A DNA stretch of 64,000 nucleotides from Inquilinus sp042743185. GTDB lineage: Bacteria > Pseudomonadota > Alphaproteobacteria > DSM-16000 > Inquilinaceae. This document shows positions 1 to 9,000 of the stretch, piece by piece. The stretch covers positions 62,001 through 126,000 of the forward strand of contig NZ_JBHYMS010000011.1 of assembly GCF_042743185.1 (NCBI RefSeq). The letters run 5' to 3'. Both the position numbers and the translations under genes were made by a program. Position 1 is the stretch's first letter. Each line of letters starts with the position of its first letter. The notes under the pieces are model-generated. The model had not been told where the DNA came from. It did not search any database and saw nothing but the letters and a program-made list of their open reading frames with translations.

Positions 1-1396
1 AGTCGCGCTCCTGCTCCGGCCCGATACGGTACTCGACCACGACCATCACCGTATCCCGGCGCGGGTCGATCGGCAGCGCCGGCAGCTCCGGCTTGCGAGC
101 CGGCGCGGCACGCAGATCGATCAGGGCGATGTCCGGGATCTTCAGCCGCAGCGCCCACAGCGCGCCGGCCAGCAGCGCCACGCCGCTGGCCGCCAGGGTT
201 GCGGCGACGCCGAGGCTCTCCGCCATGGCACCCCAAGCGACCGAGCCGAGAGCCAGCCCGCCATACAGCGCCATCTGGTAGATCGCCATGGCGCGGGCCT
301 TGACCCAGTCCGGCACCAGCAGTTGCACCGCGGTGTTGTAGGTCGACACCACCGCGATCCAGGCAACGCCGCCGAGGAACAGCACCGGCACCACCACGGC
401 GGTGACGTGCACGGTGCCGAGCACCAGCAGCACCGCCGCGAAGACGAAGGCCGAGCTCGAGATCAGCCGGCTCGTGCCCAGCCGTTCCCGCGCCGGATGG
501 ACGACGAAGCCGCCGCAGACGGCACCGATGCCGAGCGCGCCGAGCAGGATGCCGTAGCCGATCGCGTCCTCGCCGAGCTGGGCCAGGGCCAGCAGCGGCA
601 GCAGCGCCCAGAGCGAGCTGGCGCAGAAGCCGAAGATGAAGGACCGGGTCGCCACCCGCCGCGTCACCAGCGAATGCCGGGCGAAGCGCAGGCCGCCGGT
701 CACCGCCTCGCCCAGCATCTCCGGCGGCAGGGCGGTGCGTGCCGGTCGCCATTTCCAGGACCAGATCGCCGCAGCGAGCCCGGCGAAGCTGACGGTCGCG
801 ATCAGGAACACCCAAGGGGCGCCGAGCAGCGCCAACAGCAGGCCGCCGATCGCCGGCCCCAGGGCGCGGGCGACGTTGTAGTTGATCGAGTTCAGCAGCA
901 CGGCGCTGGCCACCGCCGGCTTCGGCACCATGTCGCCGACCGCCGCCTGCCAGGCCGGCCCCTCCAGCGCATAGCCGATGGCGATCAGGAAGGTCAGCCC
1001 GATCAGCCCGACCGGCTCCAGCAGGTCGAGGAAGCCGAGCACGGTGAGGCCGAGACCGCCGAGGACGCAGCATGCCTCGCCGGCCAGGATCATCTTGCGG
1101 CGGTCGTAGATGTCGGCCAGCGCCCCGGTCGGCAGCGACAGCAGCACCAGCGGCACCGCGGTCGCGACCTGGATCAGGGCGATCAGGAACGGGCTCGCGG
1201 CGGTGACGGTCAGCACCCAGGCGGCGGCGACCGACTGGGCCCAGTCGCCGAGATTGGCGAACAGGCCGGTGAACCAGACCAGGCGGAACACCGGATGGGC
1301 CAGCGCCTCGACGAACGGCAACAGCAGGCCCGACGGCGCCGGCTCGGCGGCGCGCTCAACCCGCAGATCATCCTTGGCGCCGACGGCCTGTTGCAT
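1..1396 (-). CDS. MFS transporter, EntS/MFS_3 type (3' end cut by window)
   Basis: Reading the minus strand from the ATG at 1396 gives an uninterrupted frame of at least 465 codons that runs off the window. The translation has alternating hydrophobic segments from about residue 40, beginning FRLVWFTGLFANLGDWAQ, and the MFS loop 2-3 signature ADIYDRRKMI after the second segment. The part after the last membrane segment contains DTVMVVVEYRI, resembling the soluble C-terminal extension of MFS_3 (enterobactin exporter-like) permeases. Such proteins are inner-membrane drug/proton antiporters or siderophore exporters; the substrate here cannot be read. It is divergent from the esterase at 1593, with a shared AT-richer gap of about 200 bases. 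The stop codon lies outside the window. Confidence 0.85.
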   Translation of the reverse strand, partial: MQQAVGAKDDLRVERAAEPAPSGLLLPFVEALAHPVFRLVWFTGLFANLGDWAQSVAAAWVLTVTAASPFLIALIQVATAVPLVLLSLPTGALADIYDRRKMILAGEACCVLGGLGLTVLGFLDLLEPVGLIGLTFLIAIGYALEGPAWQAAVGDMVPKPAVASAVLLNSINYNVARALGPAIGGLLLALLGAPWVFLIATVSFAGLAAAIWSWKWRPARTALPPEMLGEAVTGGLRFARHSLVTRRVATRSFIFGFCASSLWALLPLLALAQLGEDAIGYGILLGALGIGAVCGGFVVHPARERLGTSRLISSSAFVFAAVLLVLGTVHVTAVVVPVLFLGGVAWIAVVSTYNTAVQLLVPDWVKARAMAIYQMALYGGLALGSVAWGAMAESLGVAATLAASGVALLAGALWALRLKIPDIALIDLRAAPARKPELPALPIDPRRDTVMVVVEYRIGPEQERD

Positions 1397-1592
1397 CCGG
1401 TTCCGCCCCGCTGGCCGAGGTCTCCGCAACTCTAGGCATGCCGGCCGCATCAGCGCAAAGGCCTCGATGATCGCCATGCCGTCGCGGCCTTCGAATTTTA
1501 AGACATCAAAATACATTTGACCTTGCGACGAACGTCGGCCGTCCTAAGATGCCCGGGCCGGCCGATGGAGCCGGCACAGGGGAGGCCGAAGA

Positions 1593-2435
1593 ATGCGCGA
1601 TCGTCCGGGCCATGGGGTGAAGCTGTCCTACTACGATTTCGGCCAGACGCCGTTCTTCGCGCTGCAGGCCGACCAGCGCGTCTCCTACTGCCTCTACGTT
1701 CCGCGGGACTATGAGGAGGACGGCGACAAGACCTACAGTCTGGCGGTGCTGATGCACGGCACCGGCCGCACCGCCACCGCCTATCGCGACGGCTTCATGG
1801 ACTTCGCCGCGGCCAACGACTGCATCCTGCTGGCGCCGCTGTTCCCGGCCGGGCTGATCAAGCCGGGCGATCTCTCGAACTACAAGCGCCTGGCCTTCCA
1901 CGACATGCGCTTCGACCTGCTGCTGCTGGCCATGGTCGACGAGGTGAAGGCGAAGTACCGGGTCCGCGCCGACCGCTTCCTGATGTTCGGCTTCTCCGGC
2001 GGCGGCCATTTCGTCCACCGCTTCCTCTATGTCCATCCGGAACGGCTGCTGGGCGTCTCGATCGGCGCGCCGGGCTCGGTCACGCTGCTCGACTGGAACC
2101 ATGACTGGTGGGTCGGCCTGCGCGACTTCGAGGCGCGCTTCGGCCGTCCGGTCGACCTTGCGGCCATGCGCCTTGTGGCGGTGCAGATGGTGATCGGCGG
2201 CGACGACACCGAGACCTGGGAGATCGTCACCAAGCCGACCGATCCGGGCTGGATGGACGGCGCCGACCTGGCCGGCGGCAACCGGCAGGAGCGGATGCGG
2301 TCGCTGCGCGACAGCTTCGAGCGCCACGGCATCGCCGTGCGCCACGACATCGTCCCCGGGATCGGCCATGAGGGCACGCGCGTGCTGGAGCCGGTGAAGG
2401 GCTTCTTCGCCGACACGCTGGCGGCGGCCCAATGA
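1593..2435 (+). CDS. alpha/beta hydrolase, polyhydroxybutyrate depolymerase/esterase-like
   Basis: A 280-residue cytoplasmic-looking protein without a signal peptide. The nucleophile elbow is GFSGGG near residue 132, preceded by an oxyanion-type HGTGRT motif near residue 54, and a late GIGHEG supplies the probable catalytic histidine. This pattern is typical of PHB depolymerase/LpqC-like and dienelactone-hydrolase-like esterases. A purine-rich GGGGAGG about 12 bases upstream supports the ATG at 1593; a second in-frame ATG lies six codons later. Its stop overlaps the start of the next gene by four bases (ATGA), so the two are probably co-translated, and the esterase may act on the compound bound by that transport protein. 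The substrate is unknown. Confidence 0.8.
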   Translation: MRDRPGHGVKLSYYDFGQTPFFALQADQRVSYCLYVPRDYEEDGDKTYSLAVLMHGTGRTATAYRDGFMDFAAANDCILLAPLFPAGLIKPGDLSNYKRLAFHDMRFDLLLLAMVDEVKAKYRVRADRFLMFGFSGGGHFVHRFLYVHPERLLGVSIGAPGSVTLLDWNHDWWVGLRDFEARFGRPVDLAAMRLVAVQMVIGGDDTETWEIVTKPTDPGWMDGADLAGGNRQERMRSLRDSFERHGIAVRHDIVPGIGHEGTRVLEPVKGFFADTLAAAQ

Positions 2436-3985
2436 GAGTCCTCGCCCTGACGGCCCTGCTCCTCGCCGCCGCGCCCGCGGCCGCGGCCGCGGCGGAGCCT
2501 CAGCCGACACCGCTGCTGTCGATCGCGCTCAACGCCGACATCCGCAGCAGCAACCCGGGCGTGCAGCGCGACTTCAACTCCGACGTCGTGCTGCAGCATG
2601 TGACCGAGGGCCTCGTCGCCCTGCGCGAGGACCAGACCCCGGCGCCGATGCTGGCCGACAGCGTCGAGGCCTCGGCCGACGGTACCGCCTACACCTTCCG
2701 GCTGCGCGACGGGGTCACCTTCCACGATGGCAGGCCGATGACCTCGGCCGAGGTGGCGTGGAGCTGGAAGCGCTATCTCGACCCGGCGACCCAGTGGCAG
2801 TGCCTGGACCGCTTCGACGGCCGCAACGGCCCGAAGGTGCTGGCCGTGGAGACGCCGGACCCGCGAACGGTGGTGTTCCGGCTCGACCGGCGCAGCGCGC
2901 TGTTCCTGGTCAACATGGCGACGATCCAGTGCGGCGCCGTGGTGCTCAGCCCCTCCTCTCTCGGGCCCGACGGCGCCTGGGTCAAGCCGGTCGGCACCGG
3001 CCCCTATGTCTTCGCCGACTGGCAGAAGAACCGCTATCTCGAGCTGACCCGCTTCGCCGGCTATAAGTCCTTGCCCGGCGCCCGCGACGGCGCCGCCGGC
3101 GGCAAGCAGGCGCTGGCCGAGCGGCTGCGTTTTGTCGTCATACCCGACCGCTCGGTGATGAACGCCGCCCTCCTCTCCGGCCAGGTCGACATCGTGCCGG
3201 ACGTCGGCGCGACCGAGATCGACGCGATGAAGGCGGCCGGGGCGCAGGTGACGGTGACGCCGACCCTGTCCTGGGCGGTGCTGCTGCTGCAGACCCGCGA
3301 CCCGCTGCTGTCCGATCTCAAGGTGCGCCAGGCGCTGGCCCGGGCGATCGACGGCAGGCAGGTGGCCGAGGCGGCGAGCTTCGGCCTGGCCGCCCCGAAC
3401 CCGTCGGCCATCGCCGTGGCCAGCGCCTATCACGATGACGGCGACGCGGCCTGGCCGGCCTATGACCCGGCCGAGGCGACGAAGCTGCTGCAGGAGGCGG
3501 GGCATGCCGGCGCCACGATCAGGATCCAGACCAACAACCGCCCGACCGGCCAGTACGAGGCGGCGCTGATGATCCAGGGGCTGCTGACCGGCGCCGGCAT
3601 CGACGCCCAGCTCGAGACGCTGGACTGGGCGACGCAGCTGCAGAACTACCGCGAGGGCAAGTTCCAGGCCTCGGTCTTCACCTATTCCGGCCGGCCCGAC
3701 CCGGCGCTGGCCTTCGACTCGATCATCGGCAGCAAGGACGAGGACCCGACCAGCCAATGGGAGGACCCGCAGGCGGTCGCCTGGCTGGCCGAGGCCAAGA
3801 CGGTGAAGGACAAGGCCGGGCGGCAGGCGATCTTCGACAAGCTGCATGCCCGCATGGCCGAGCAGGTGCCGGTGATCGGCCTGTTCAACCCGGTGCAGGT
3901 GACGGCGGTCGGGCCGAAGGTCCGCGGCTATGCCGATTGGGGGCCCGGCAACGCCCGCCTGTGGGGCGTGTGGAAGGAGCCGTAG
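2432..3985 (+). CDS. ABC transporter substrate-binding protein, family 5 (peptide/nickel type)
   Basis: A 517-residue protein beginning with a clear Sec signal peptide (hydrophobic run LALTALLLAAAPAAAAAA). The mature part has the family-5 binding-protein layout: an early FNSDVVLQHVTEGLV block, YTFRLRDGVTFHDGRPMT near residue 90, and the late DWATQLQNYREGKFQ region. Members bind oligopeptides, nickel or opines in the periplasm and deliver them to a permease. No permease or ATPase gene is in the window, so this is an orphan binding protein coupled to an esterase gene with which it overlaps by four bases. It ends eight bases before a convergent gene. The ligand is not predictable from sequence. 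Confidence 0.9.
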   Translation: MRVLALTALLLAAAPAAAAAAEPQPTPLLSIALNADIRSSNPGVQRDFNSDVVLQHVTEGLVALREDQTPAPMLADSVEASADGTAYTFRLRDGVTFHDGRPMTSAEVAWSWKRYLDPATQWQCLDRFDGRNGPKVLAVETPDPRTVVFRLDRRSALFLVNMATIQCGAVVLSPSSLGPDGAWVKPVGTGPYVFADWQKNRYLELTRFAGYKSLPGARDGAAGGKQALAERLRFVVIPDRSVMNAALLSGQVDIVPDVGATEIDAMKAAGAQVTVTPTLSWAVLLLQTRDPLLSDLKVRQALARAIDGRQVAEAASFGLAAPNPSAIAVASAYHDDGDAAWPAYDPAEATKLLQEAGHAGATIRIQTNNRPTGQYEAALMIQGLLTGAGIDAQLETLDWATQLQNYREGKFQASVFTYSGRPDPALAFDSIIGSKDEDPTSQWEDPQAVAWLAEAKTVKDKAGRQAIFDKLHARMAEQVPVIGLFNPVQVTAVGPKVRGYADWGPGNARLWGVWKEP

Positions 3986-3993
3986 CCGCCCGA

Positions 3994-4341
3994 TCAGGGG
4001 TGCGGATCGGGGAAGCCGTGGCGCCGTGACAGGGCGGCGAGGATGCGGTCCTTGCCGGCGATGAAGCGGATGCCGCCATGGCTCTCGGCCTCCGGATCGT
4101 CCGGCCCGCCCTCGCCCAGCACCAGCAGCGGCAGGGACTGGTTCCCCTCCCCGACCAACGCCACCACGGCCTGGCGCGGCCGCGGCCAGGCGATGCGCTC
4201 GACATCCAGCCGCGCCGCCAGGTCCGGGAACGACGCCAGCACGCCCTCCATCAGGGCGCAATGCCAGCAGTAGAAGACCTGGCCGGGATAGGCCGGGTCG
4301 GTGAAGCCGGGACGCAGCAGGAACAGGCGGTCACGGGTCAT
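3994..4341 (-). CDS. DUF3088-family thioredoxin-like protein
   Basis: A 115-residue protein starting MTRDRLFLLRPGF and containing a CWHC pair around residue 25 followed by LMEGVLASFP, then RPRQAVVALVGE and SLPLLVL. This matches small DUF3088 proteins, which have a thioredoxin/glutaredoxin-like beginning with two cysteines separated by two residues. The family has no established biochemical role. It lies downstream of the Lrp-type regulator on the same strand with a gap of about 13 bases, so it may share that transcript, and it is convergent with the binding-protein gene. Family assignment is from recalled sequence pattern; function is unassigned. Confidence 0.7.
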   Translation of the reverse strand: MTRDRLFLLRPGFTDPAYPGQVFYCWHCALMEGVLASFPDLAARLDVERIAWPRPRQAVVALVGEGNQSLPLLVLGEGGPDDPEAESHGGIRFIAGKDRILAALSRRHGFPDPHP

Positions 4342-4354
4342 GGCAAGCTTTCCT

Positions 4355-4807
4355 CTAGGTGCCGGAATTGCCCCGGATCACGCTGCGCAGGGTGAAGGCC
4401 GACTGGATGCGCGACACGCCGGGCATGCGCGACAGCTGCTCCTTGTGGATGCGCTCGTAATCGGCGGTGTCGCGGGCGACGACGCGCAGCAGATAATCCG
4501 ACATGCCGGTCATCAGGTAGCACTGGTCGACCTCCGGGCATTTCCGCACCGCCGCCTCGAAGCGGGCCAGATACTCCTCGGTCTGCCGCTCCAGCGTGAT
4601 CTGGACGATGGCGATGGTCGGGTTGGCGACGTCGGGCTCGTCGATCAGTGCGGTGTAGCCGCGGATGATGCCGGCATGCTCCAGCAGCTGGCGCCGGCGC
4701 AGGCATGCCGAGGGCGACAGCCCGACCGCCTCGGCCAGGTCGGCGTTGCTGATGCGCCCGTCGGCGCGCAGGTGCTGGATGATCTTGCGGTCGATCGGGT
4801 CGAGCAT
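4355..4807 (-). CDS. Lrp/AsnC-family transcriptional regulator of the D-alanine locus
   Basis: A 150-residue Lrp-type protein. The N-terminal helix-turn-helix begins LDPIDRKIIQHLRADGRISN and continues to GLSPSACLRRRQLL; the C-terminal RAM/ligand-binding domain includes CYLMTGMSDYLLRVV. The ATG at 4807 is preferred over an upstream in-frame start at 4855 because the family begins directly at the LDxIDRKI motif. It is divergent from alanine racemase and D-amino-acid dehydrogenase genes, which is the arrangement of D-alanine catabolism loci in which an Lrp-type activator responds to alanine. Regulation of alr-dadA by this protein is inferred from that context. Confidence 0.9.
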   Translation of the reverse strand: MLDPIDRKIIQHLRADGRISNADLAEAVGLSPSACLRRRQLLEHAGIIRGYTALIDEPDVANPTIAIVQITLERQTEEYLARFEAAVRKCPEVDQCYLMTGMSDYLLRVVARDTADYERIHKEQLSRMPGVSRIQSAFTLRSVIRGNSGT

Positions 4808-4814
4808 GTGTGGA

Positions 4815-4844
4815 TTCTGCGAAAACCGGTGAATTTGCTGCGAA
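4815..4844. promoter_or_regulatory. candidate Lrp-type binding repeats between lrp-like gene and alr
   Basis: Two copies of CTGCGAA, at 4817-4823 and 4838-4844, are spaced exactly 21 bases apart, i.e. two helical turns, in the divergent intergenic region. Regularly phased degenerate repeats are how Lrp-family octamers bind. This is a suggestion from spacing only; no consensus for this regulator is available. Confidence 0.3.
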
Positions 4845-4945
4845 CACCAGACCATCCGGCCGCAGAAGGATCAACGGAAATCAAGGATCGCCGAGGGCCT
4901 GCGGCCGTATCCTGAGGCCGTTGGATCTCCTGCGGTTCGGCCCCG

Positions 4946-6100
4946 ATGACCACTTCCCTCCCCGACGCCTCCGGCGCCACGCTGATCGTCGATCTGGCCG
5001 CGATCCGCGAGAATTATCGTGCGCTGCGCCGCCGTCTCGGCAGCACCGCCTGCGCCGCCGTGCTCAAGGCCGACGCCTACGGGCTGGGCGCCGACCGCGT
5101 CGCCCCGGTCCTGGCCGCGGAGGGCTGCCGCCACTTCTTCGTCGCCCATCTCGAGGAAGGCATCGCCCTTCGGCCGCATGTGCCGGAGGCGGCGGAGGTG
5201 TTCGTGCTGCACGGGCCGATGCCGGGCTGCGAGGACATCGCCCTGGCCCACCGCCTGACCCCGGTGCTGAACAGCCTGGAGCAGGTCGAAGGCTGGACCG
5301 GCTTGGCGCGCCGTCTCGGGCGGACGCTGCCGGCCGCGCTGCAGCTCGACACCGGCATGTCGCGCATGGGGCTGTCGCCGGCCGAGCTGGACCGGATCGC
5401 CAACGAGCCGCGGCGCCTCGACGGCATCGACCTCCGCCTGGTGATGAGCCACCTGGCCTGCGCCGAGCGGCAGGATCATCCGGCCAACGGCACCCAGCGC
5501 CTGCGCTTCGACGTCGCCCGCCGCCGCCTGCCGCAGGCGCCGGCGTCCCTGGCCAACTCTTCCGGCATCTTCCTCGGCGCCGATTTCCACTACGACATGG
5601 CCCGGCCCGGCGCCGCGCTGTACGGGCTGGCCCCGGTCGCCGGCGCGGCGAACCCGCTGCGCCCGGTGGTATGGCTGCAGGCCCGGGTGGTCCAGATCCG
5701 CACCATCGAGGCCGGGGACGGCGTCGGGTACGGCCTGACCTGGCGCGCCGAGGGGCCGGCCCGCATCGCCACCGTGGCGGTCGGCTATGCCGACGGTTTT
5801 CCGCGCGGCACCGTCGGCACAGCCCATCTCGGCCATACCGCCCTGCCGGTCGTCGGCGCCGTGTCGATGGACTCGCTCGGCCTCGACGTCTCGTCCCTGC
5901 CGGAAGGCGCGCTGCGCCCCGGCGCCATGGTCGAGCTGATCGGGCCGCATCGCAGCGTCGACGCCGTCGCCGCCGATGCCGGCACCATCGGCTACGAGAT
6001 CCTGACCCGGCTCGGCCGCCGCTTCCGCCGCGAGTACCGCGACGGCCAGCCATCCCCTGCCCCATCGCCCACCCTGGTTCTCGAAGGAGTTCCGTCGTGA
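4946..6100 (+). CDS. alr: alanine racemase (catabolic)
   Basis: A 384-residue fold-type III PLP enzyme interconverting L- and D-alanine. The PLP lysine motif AVLKADAYGLGA is near residue 40, followed by LQLDTGMSRMG, the SNSSG-like ANSSGIFLG block, and GDGVGYGLTW with the partner catalytic tyrosine of the dimer interface, then VGYADGFPR. Length and order are normal for Alr/DadX. It is followed by dadA with a four-base GTGA overlap and is divergent from an Lrp-type regulator, so it most likely feeds D-alanine to the dehydrogenase rather than serving only peptidoglycan synthesis. No strong Shine-Dalgarno sequence is seen before the ATG. Confidence 0.93.
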   Translation: MTTSLPDASGATLIVDLAAIRENYRALRRRLGSTACAAVLKADAYGLGADRVAPVLAAEGCRHFFVAHLEEGIALRPHVPEAAEVFVLHGPMPGCEDIALAHRLTPVLNSLEQVEGWTGLARRLGRTLPAALQLDTGMSRMGLSPAELDRIANEPRRLDGIDLRLVMSHLACAERQDHPANGTQRLRFDVARRRLPQAPASLANSSGIFLGADFHYDMARPGAALYGLAPVAGAANPLRPVVWLQARVVQIRTIEAGDGVGYGLTWRAEGPARIATVAVGYADGFPRGTVGTAHLGHTALPVVGAVSMDSLGLDVSSLPEGALRPGAMVELIGPHRSVDAVAADAGTIGYEILTRLGRRFRREYRDGQPSPAPSPTLVLEGVPS

Positions 6101-7422
6101 AGGTCATCGTCCTCGGCGCCGGCGTCATCGGCGTGACCACCGCCTGGTACCTCGCCCGCGCCGGCCATGAGGTGACGGTGGTCGACCGGCAGGACGGGCC
6201 GGCGAACGAGACCAGCTTCGCCAATGCCGGCCAGGTCTCGCCGGGCTATTCGGCGCCCTGGGCCGCCCCCGGCGTGCCGCTGAAGGCGATCAAGTGGATG
6301 CTGATGGAGCACAGCCCCTTCGTGCTGCGCCCGCGGCTGGACACCCGGCAGTGGCTGTGGCTGGCGCAGATGCTGCGCAACTGCACCGCCGGCCGCTACG
6401 CCGTGAACAAGGAGCGAATGGTCCGCCTGGCCGAGTACAGCCGCGACTGCCTGCGCCAGCTGCGCGCCGACACCGGCATCGCCTATGACGACCGGGCCCA
6501 GGGCACGCTGCAGCTGTTCCGCACCCAGAAGCAGGTCGATGCCGCGGCCAAGGACATCGCCGTGCTGCAGGAGGCCGGGGTGCCCTACGAGGTGCTGGAC
6601 CCGGCCGGCTGCGCCGCGGCCGAGCCCGCCTTGGCCGCGGTGAGGGACAAGCTGGCCGGCGGCCTGCGCCTGCCGGGCGACGAGACCGGCGACTGCTTCA
6701 AGTTCACCAACAGCCTGGCGAAGCTGGCCTCAGGCCTGGGCGTCACCTTCCGCTGGGGTGCCCGAATCGCCGGCCTCACGACCGACGGCAACCGGATCGG
6801 CGGCGTGGCGCTGGAGGGAGGCGAGACCCTGCGCGCCGACGGCTATGTCCTGGCGCTGGGCAGCTGGTCGCCGCTCCTCCTCAAGCCGCTGGGCATCGAG
6901 ATCCCGGTCTATCCGGTCAAGGGCTACTCGATCACCGTGCCGGTCACCGAGGCCGCGGGCGCCCCGGTCTCGACCGTGATGGACGAGACCTACAAGGTCG
7001 CGATCACCCGGTTGGGCGACCGCATCCGCGTCGGCGGCACCGCCGAGCTGGCGGGGTACAGCAGCCGGCTGTGGGACGCCCGGCGGCGGACGCTGGAGCA
7101 TTCGGTCACCGACCTGTTCCCGCAGGGCGGCGACGTCGGCCGCGCCAGCTTCTGGACCGGCATGCGGCCGATGACGCCGGACGGCACGCCGGTGGTCGGC
7201 CGCACGCCCTACGGCAACCTGTTCCTCAACACCGGCCACGGCACGCTGGGCTGGACCATGGCCTGCGGCTCCGGCCGGGTGATGTCGGACATCGTCTCCG
7301 GCCGCCGCGCCGAGATCGACCTGGAGGGGCTGGCGATGGACCGCTACCGCTGGGCCGACCTGACCGGCATCCGCGGTCCGAAGGGCCGCCCGGCCGCCGC
7401 GCCGGTGCCGCAGGCGGGGTAA
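6097..7422 (+). CDS. dadA: D-amino-acid dehydrogenase small subunit-type flavoprotein
   Basis: A 441-residue FAD protein that oxidatively deaminates D-alanine and other D-amino acids at the inner membrane, passing electrons to quinone. The GTG at 6097 overlaps the alr stop (GTGA) and is preceded by GAAGGAG. The Rossmann motif VIVLGAGVIGVTTAWYLA opens the protein; NETSFANAGQVSPGYSAPWA near residue 40 is the DadA signature; FWTGMRPMTPDGTPVVG and NTGHGTLGWTMACGSG close the FAD domain. A frame open upstream through alr would give a longer protein, but that part is out of frame with alr and shows no family similarity. With the racemase it forms the D-alanine to pyruvate route. Confidence 0.95.
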   Translation: MKVIVLGAGVIGVTTAWYLARAGHEVTVVDRQDGPANETSFANAGQVSPGYSAPWAAPGVPLKAIKWMLMEHSPFVLRPRLDTRQWLWLAQMLRNCTAGRYAVNKERMVRLAEYSRDCLRQLRADTGIAYDDRAQGTLQLFRTQKQVDAAAKDIAVLQEAGVPYEVLDPAGCAAAEPALAAVRDKLAGGLRLPGDETGDCFKFTNSLAKLASGLGVTFRWGARIAGLTTDGNRIGGVALEGGETLRADGYVLALGSWSPLLLKPLGIEIPVYPVKGYSITVPVTEAAGAPVSTVMDETYKVAITRLGDRIRVGGTAELAGYSSRLWDARRRTLEHSVTDLFPQGGDVGRASFWTGMRPMTPDGTPVVGRTPYGNLFLNTGHGTLGWTMACGSGRVMSDIVSGRRAEIDLEGLAMDRYRWADLTGIRGPKGRPAAAPVPQAG

Positions 7423-7437
7423 TCGCCGGCGCCGCGG

Positions 7438-8976
7438 TCAGAGCACGAAATCGGCGGCGACGAGGGCGATCGAGCCGGTGAGCTGGATGTGGAAGTCGGA
7501 AGCGCCGTCGCCGTTGACGTCGCCGCCGATGGTGGTGACGCCGCCGACCACGACGTAGCGCAACTGGCCGGCGATGCCGGCATAGGGCGCCGTGCCGATG
7601 AAGCTGAAGGCCTGGTCGCCGGCGATTGTCGTATTGGCATCGATCCCGAGCAGGTCGATCTTGTCCGCCTGCGCGTGGCTGAAATCGGTGATCCGGTCGG
7701 CTCCGGCGCCGACCGGGCTCTGCGCCGTGCTGCCATAGACGAAGCGGTCGGCGCCGGCGCCTCCTGTCAGCATGTCCTTGCCGCCCGCGCCGGTGAGCAC
7801 GTCGTTGCCGTTCCAGCCCAGCAGCGTGTTGGCCCCGGTGTTCCCGACCAGGCTGTCATTGCCCTGGCCGCCGGAGAGGTTCTCGATCGAGTTCAGAAAA
7901 TCGCCCGCGGCGTCGCCGGCGCTGCCCGCGCCCGTCACCAGATTGACCACAACCCCGGCCGAGCTCGTGTAGTAGCTGGCGGTGTCGGTGCCGTTGCCGC
8001 CGTAGAGGCTGTCCGCGCCGGCCCCGCCGCGCAGCAGATCGTCGCCGTCGTCGCCGGAGAGGTAGTCGTTTGCGGCGTCCCCGGACAGGCTGTCGCTGCC
8101 GGAGCCGCCGTAGAGACTATCGTAGTCTCCGCCGCCGGTGAGCGTGTCGTTGCCGTCGTTGCCGCTGAGGCTGTTGCTGCCGGCATTTCCGGTGAGCGAG
8201 TCGTCGTGCTGGCTGCCGGCGACGTTCTCGAAATTCGAGAAGGTGTCGCCCTGCGCGGTGCCGCCGCTCGCGGCCCCCGACGCCAGATTCACCGTCACCG
8301 CGGCGGCGGAGGCGTAATAGTTCAGGGTATCGCTGCCGGCACCGCCATTGAGCACATCGGCGCCGGCACCGCCCTCGATGTAGTCATAGCCGTCGCCGCC
8401 GGAGATGGTGTCGGTGCCGGCGCCGCCATAGAGGGAATCGTTGCCGCTGTCGCCGTAGAGCGAATCGTTCCCGTCGTCGCCGTTGAGGTAGTCGCCGCCG
8501 CTGCCGCCATGGAACACATCGTTGCCCAGGCCGCCATTTCCGTTGTCGCGACCGCTGCCGCCGTTGAACGTGTCGTTCCCGCCATTGCCGGAGAAGGAAT
8601 CGTCGCCGTCCCCCGCGGTCACGACGTCGTCGCCGGAGCCGAGGGAGAAGTACAGCCTCTCGAAATTGGTGAATTGCACGCCGTTGGACGCGGTCGTGGT
8701 CGCCCCCGGCGTCGTGTTGGTCGTGACGGTGAACACTGTCGAGCTGTTCGCATAGTAGAACTGCAGGACATCCTGCCCGGCGCCGCCATTGATGGTGTCG
8801 GCGCCGGCATAGGTGGTGACATAGTCGTCGCCGGTTCCGCCATCGATGGTGTCTACGGAGCTGACGCCGTAGTCACCGTCATTGATCGTATCGTCCCCTC
8901 CGGCACCGGTGATCTGATCGCTGGACGCCGTGCCGTAGAGATTATCGTCGCCCGCGGTTCCCGGGATGATGGACAT
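7438..8976 (-). CDS. RTX calcium-binding repeat protein, probable type I secreted
   Basis: A 512-residue acidic protein made almost wholly of glycine/aspartate nonapeptide repeats of the GGxGxDxLx type, in blocks near residues 10-75, 110-230, 255-330 and 365-400, separated by beta-rich spacers such as VTVNLASGAASGG and VVVNLVTGAGSAG. The C-terminal part has GADRFVYGS and ADRITDFSHAQADKIDL, the serralysin-type C-terminal domain, ending in DFVL, consistent with a non-cleaved type I secretion signal. No catalytic domain is present, so it may be a surface-layer, adhesive or hemolysin-like repeat protein. AAGGAG lies about 9 bases before the ATG. No type I ABC exporter is in the window. Confidence 0.88.
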   Translation of the reverse strand: MSIIPGTAGDDNLYGTASSDQITGAGGDDTINDGDYGVSSVDTIDGGTGDDYVTTYAGADTINGGAGQDVLQFYYANSSTVFTVTTNTTPGATTTASNGVQFTNFERLYFSLGSGDDVVTAGDGDDSFSGNGGNDTFNGGSGRDNGNGGLGNDVFHGGSGGDYLNGDDGNDSLYGDSGNDSLYGGAGTDTISGGDGYDYIEGGAGADVLNGGAGSDTLNYYASAAAVTVNLASGAASGGTAQGDTFSNFENVAGSQHDDSLTGNAGSNSLSGNDGNDTLTGGGDYDSLYGGSGSDSLSGDAANDYLSGDDGDDLLRGGAGADSLYGGNGTDTASYYTSSAGVVVNLVTGAGSAGDAAGDFLNSIENLSGGQGNDSLVGNTGANTLLGWNGNDVLTGAGGKDMLTGGAGADRFVYGSTAQSPVGAGADRITDFSHAQADKIDLLGIDANTTIAGDQAFSFIGTAPYAGIAGQLRYVVVGGVTTIGGDVNGDGASDFHIQLTGSIALVAADFVL

Positions 8977-9000
8977 CGCTGCATCTCCTTGAACAGTTAA

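Noticed and set aside
323..1435. Long plus-strand open frame of 370 codons
   Set aside because: It is antisense to the MFS gene; composition is Arg/Gln/His-rich as expected for a shadow in GC-rich DNA, and only the minus-strand translation has membrane segments and family motifs.
2027..4261. 744-codon minus-strand frame
   Set aside because: Antisense to the esterase and binding-protein genes, both of which have clear motifs; the translation is low-complexity Arg/Gly/Ala.
4810..6096. Upstream extension of the DadA frame to 870 codons
   Set aside because: Out of frame with alanine racemase, whose motifs are complete; the GTG at 6097 fits DadA's known N-terminus.
7760..8960. Tandem DNA repeats that could suggest a CRISPR or satellite
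   Set aside because: They are degenerate 27-base units encoding RTX nonapeptides; no conserved spacer-repeat structure.
7489..9000. 503-codon plus-strand frame opposite the RTX gene
   Set aside because: Periodic valine/alanine-rich translation is the mirror image of the nonapeptide repeats; no start signal or motif.
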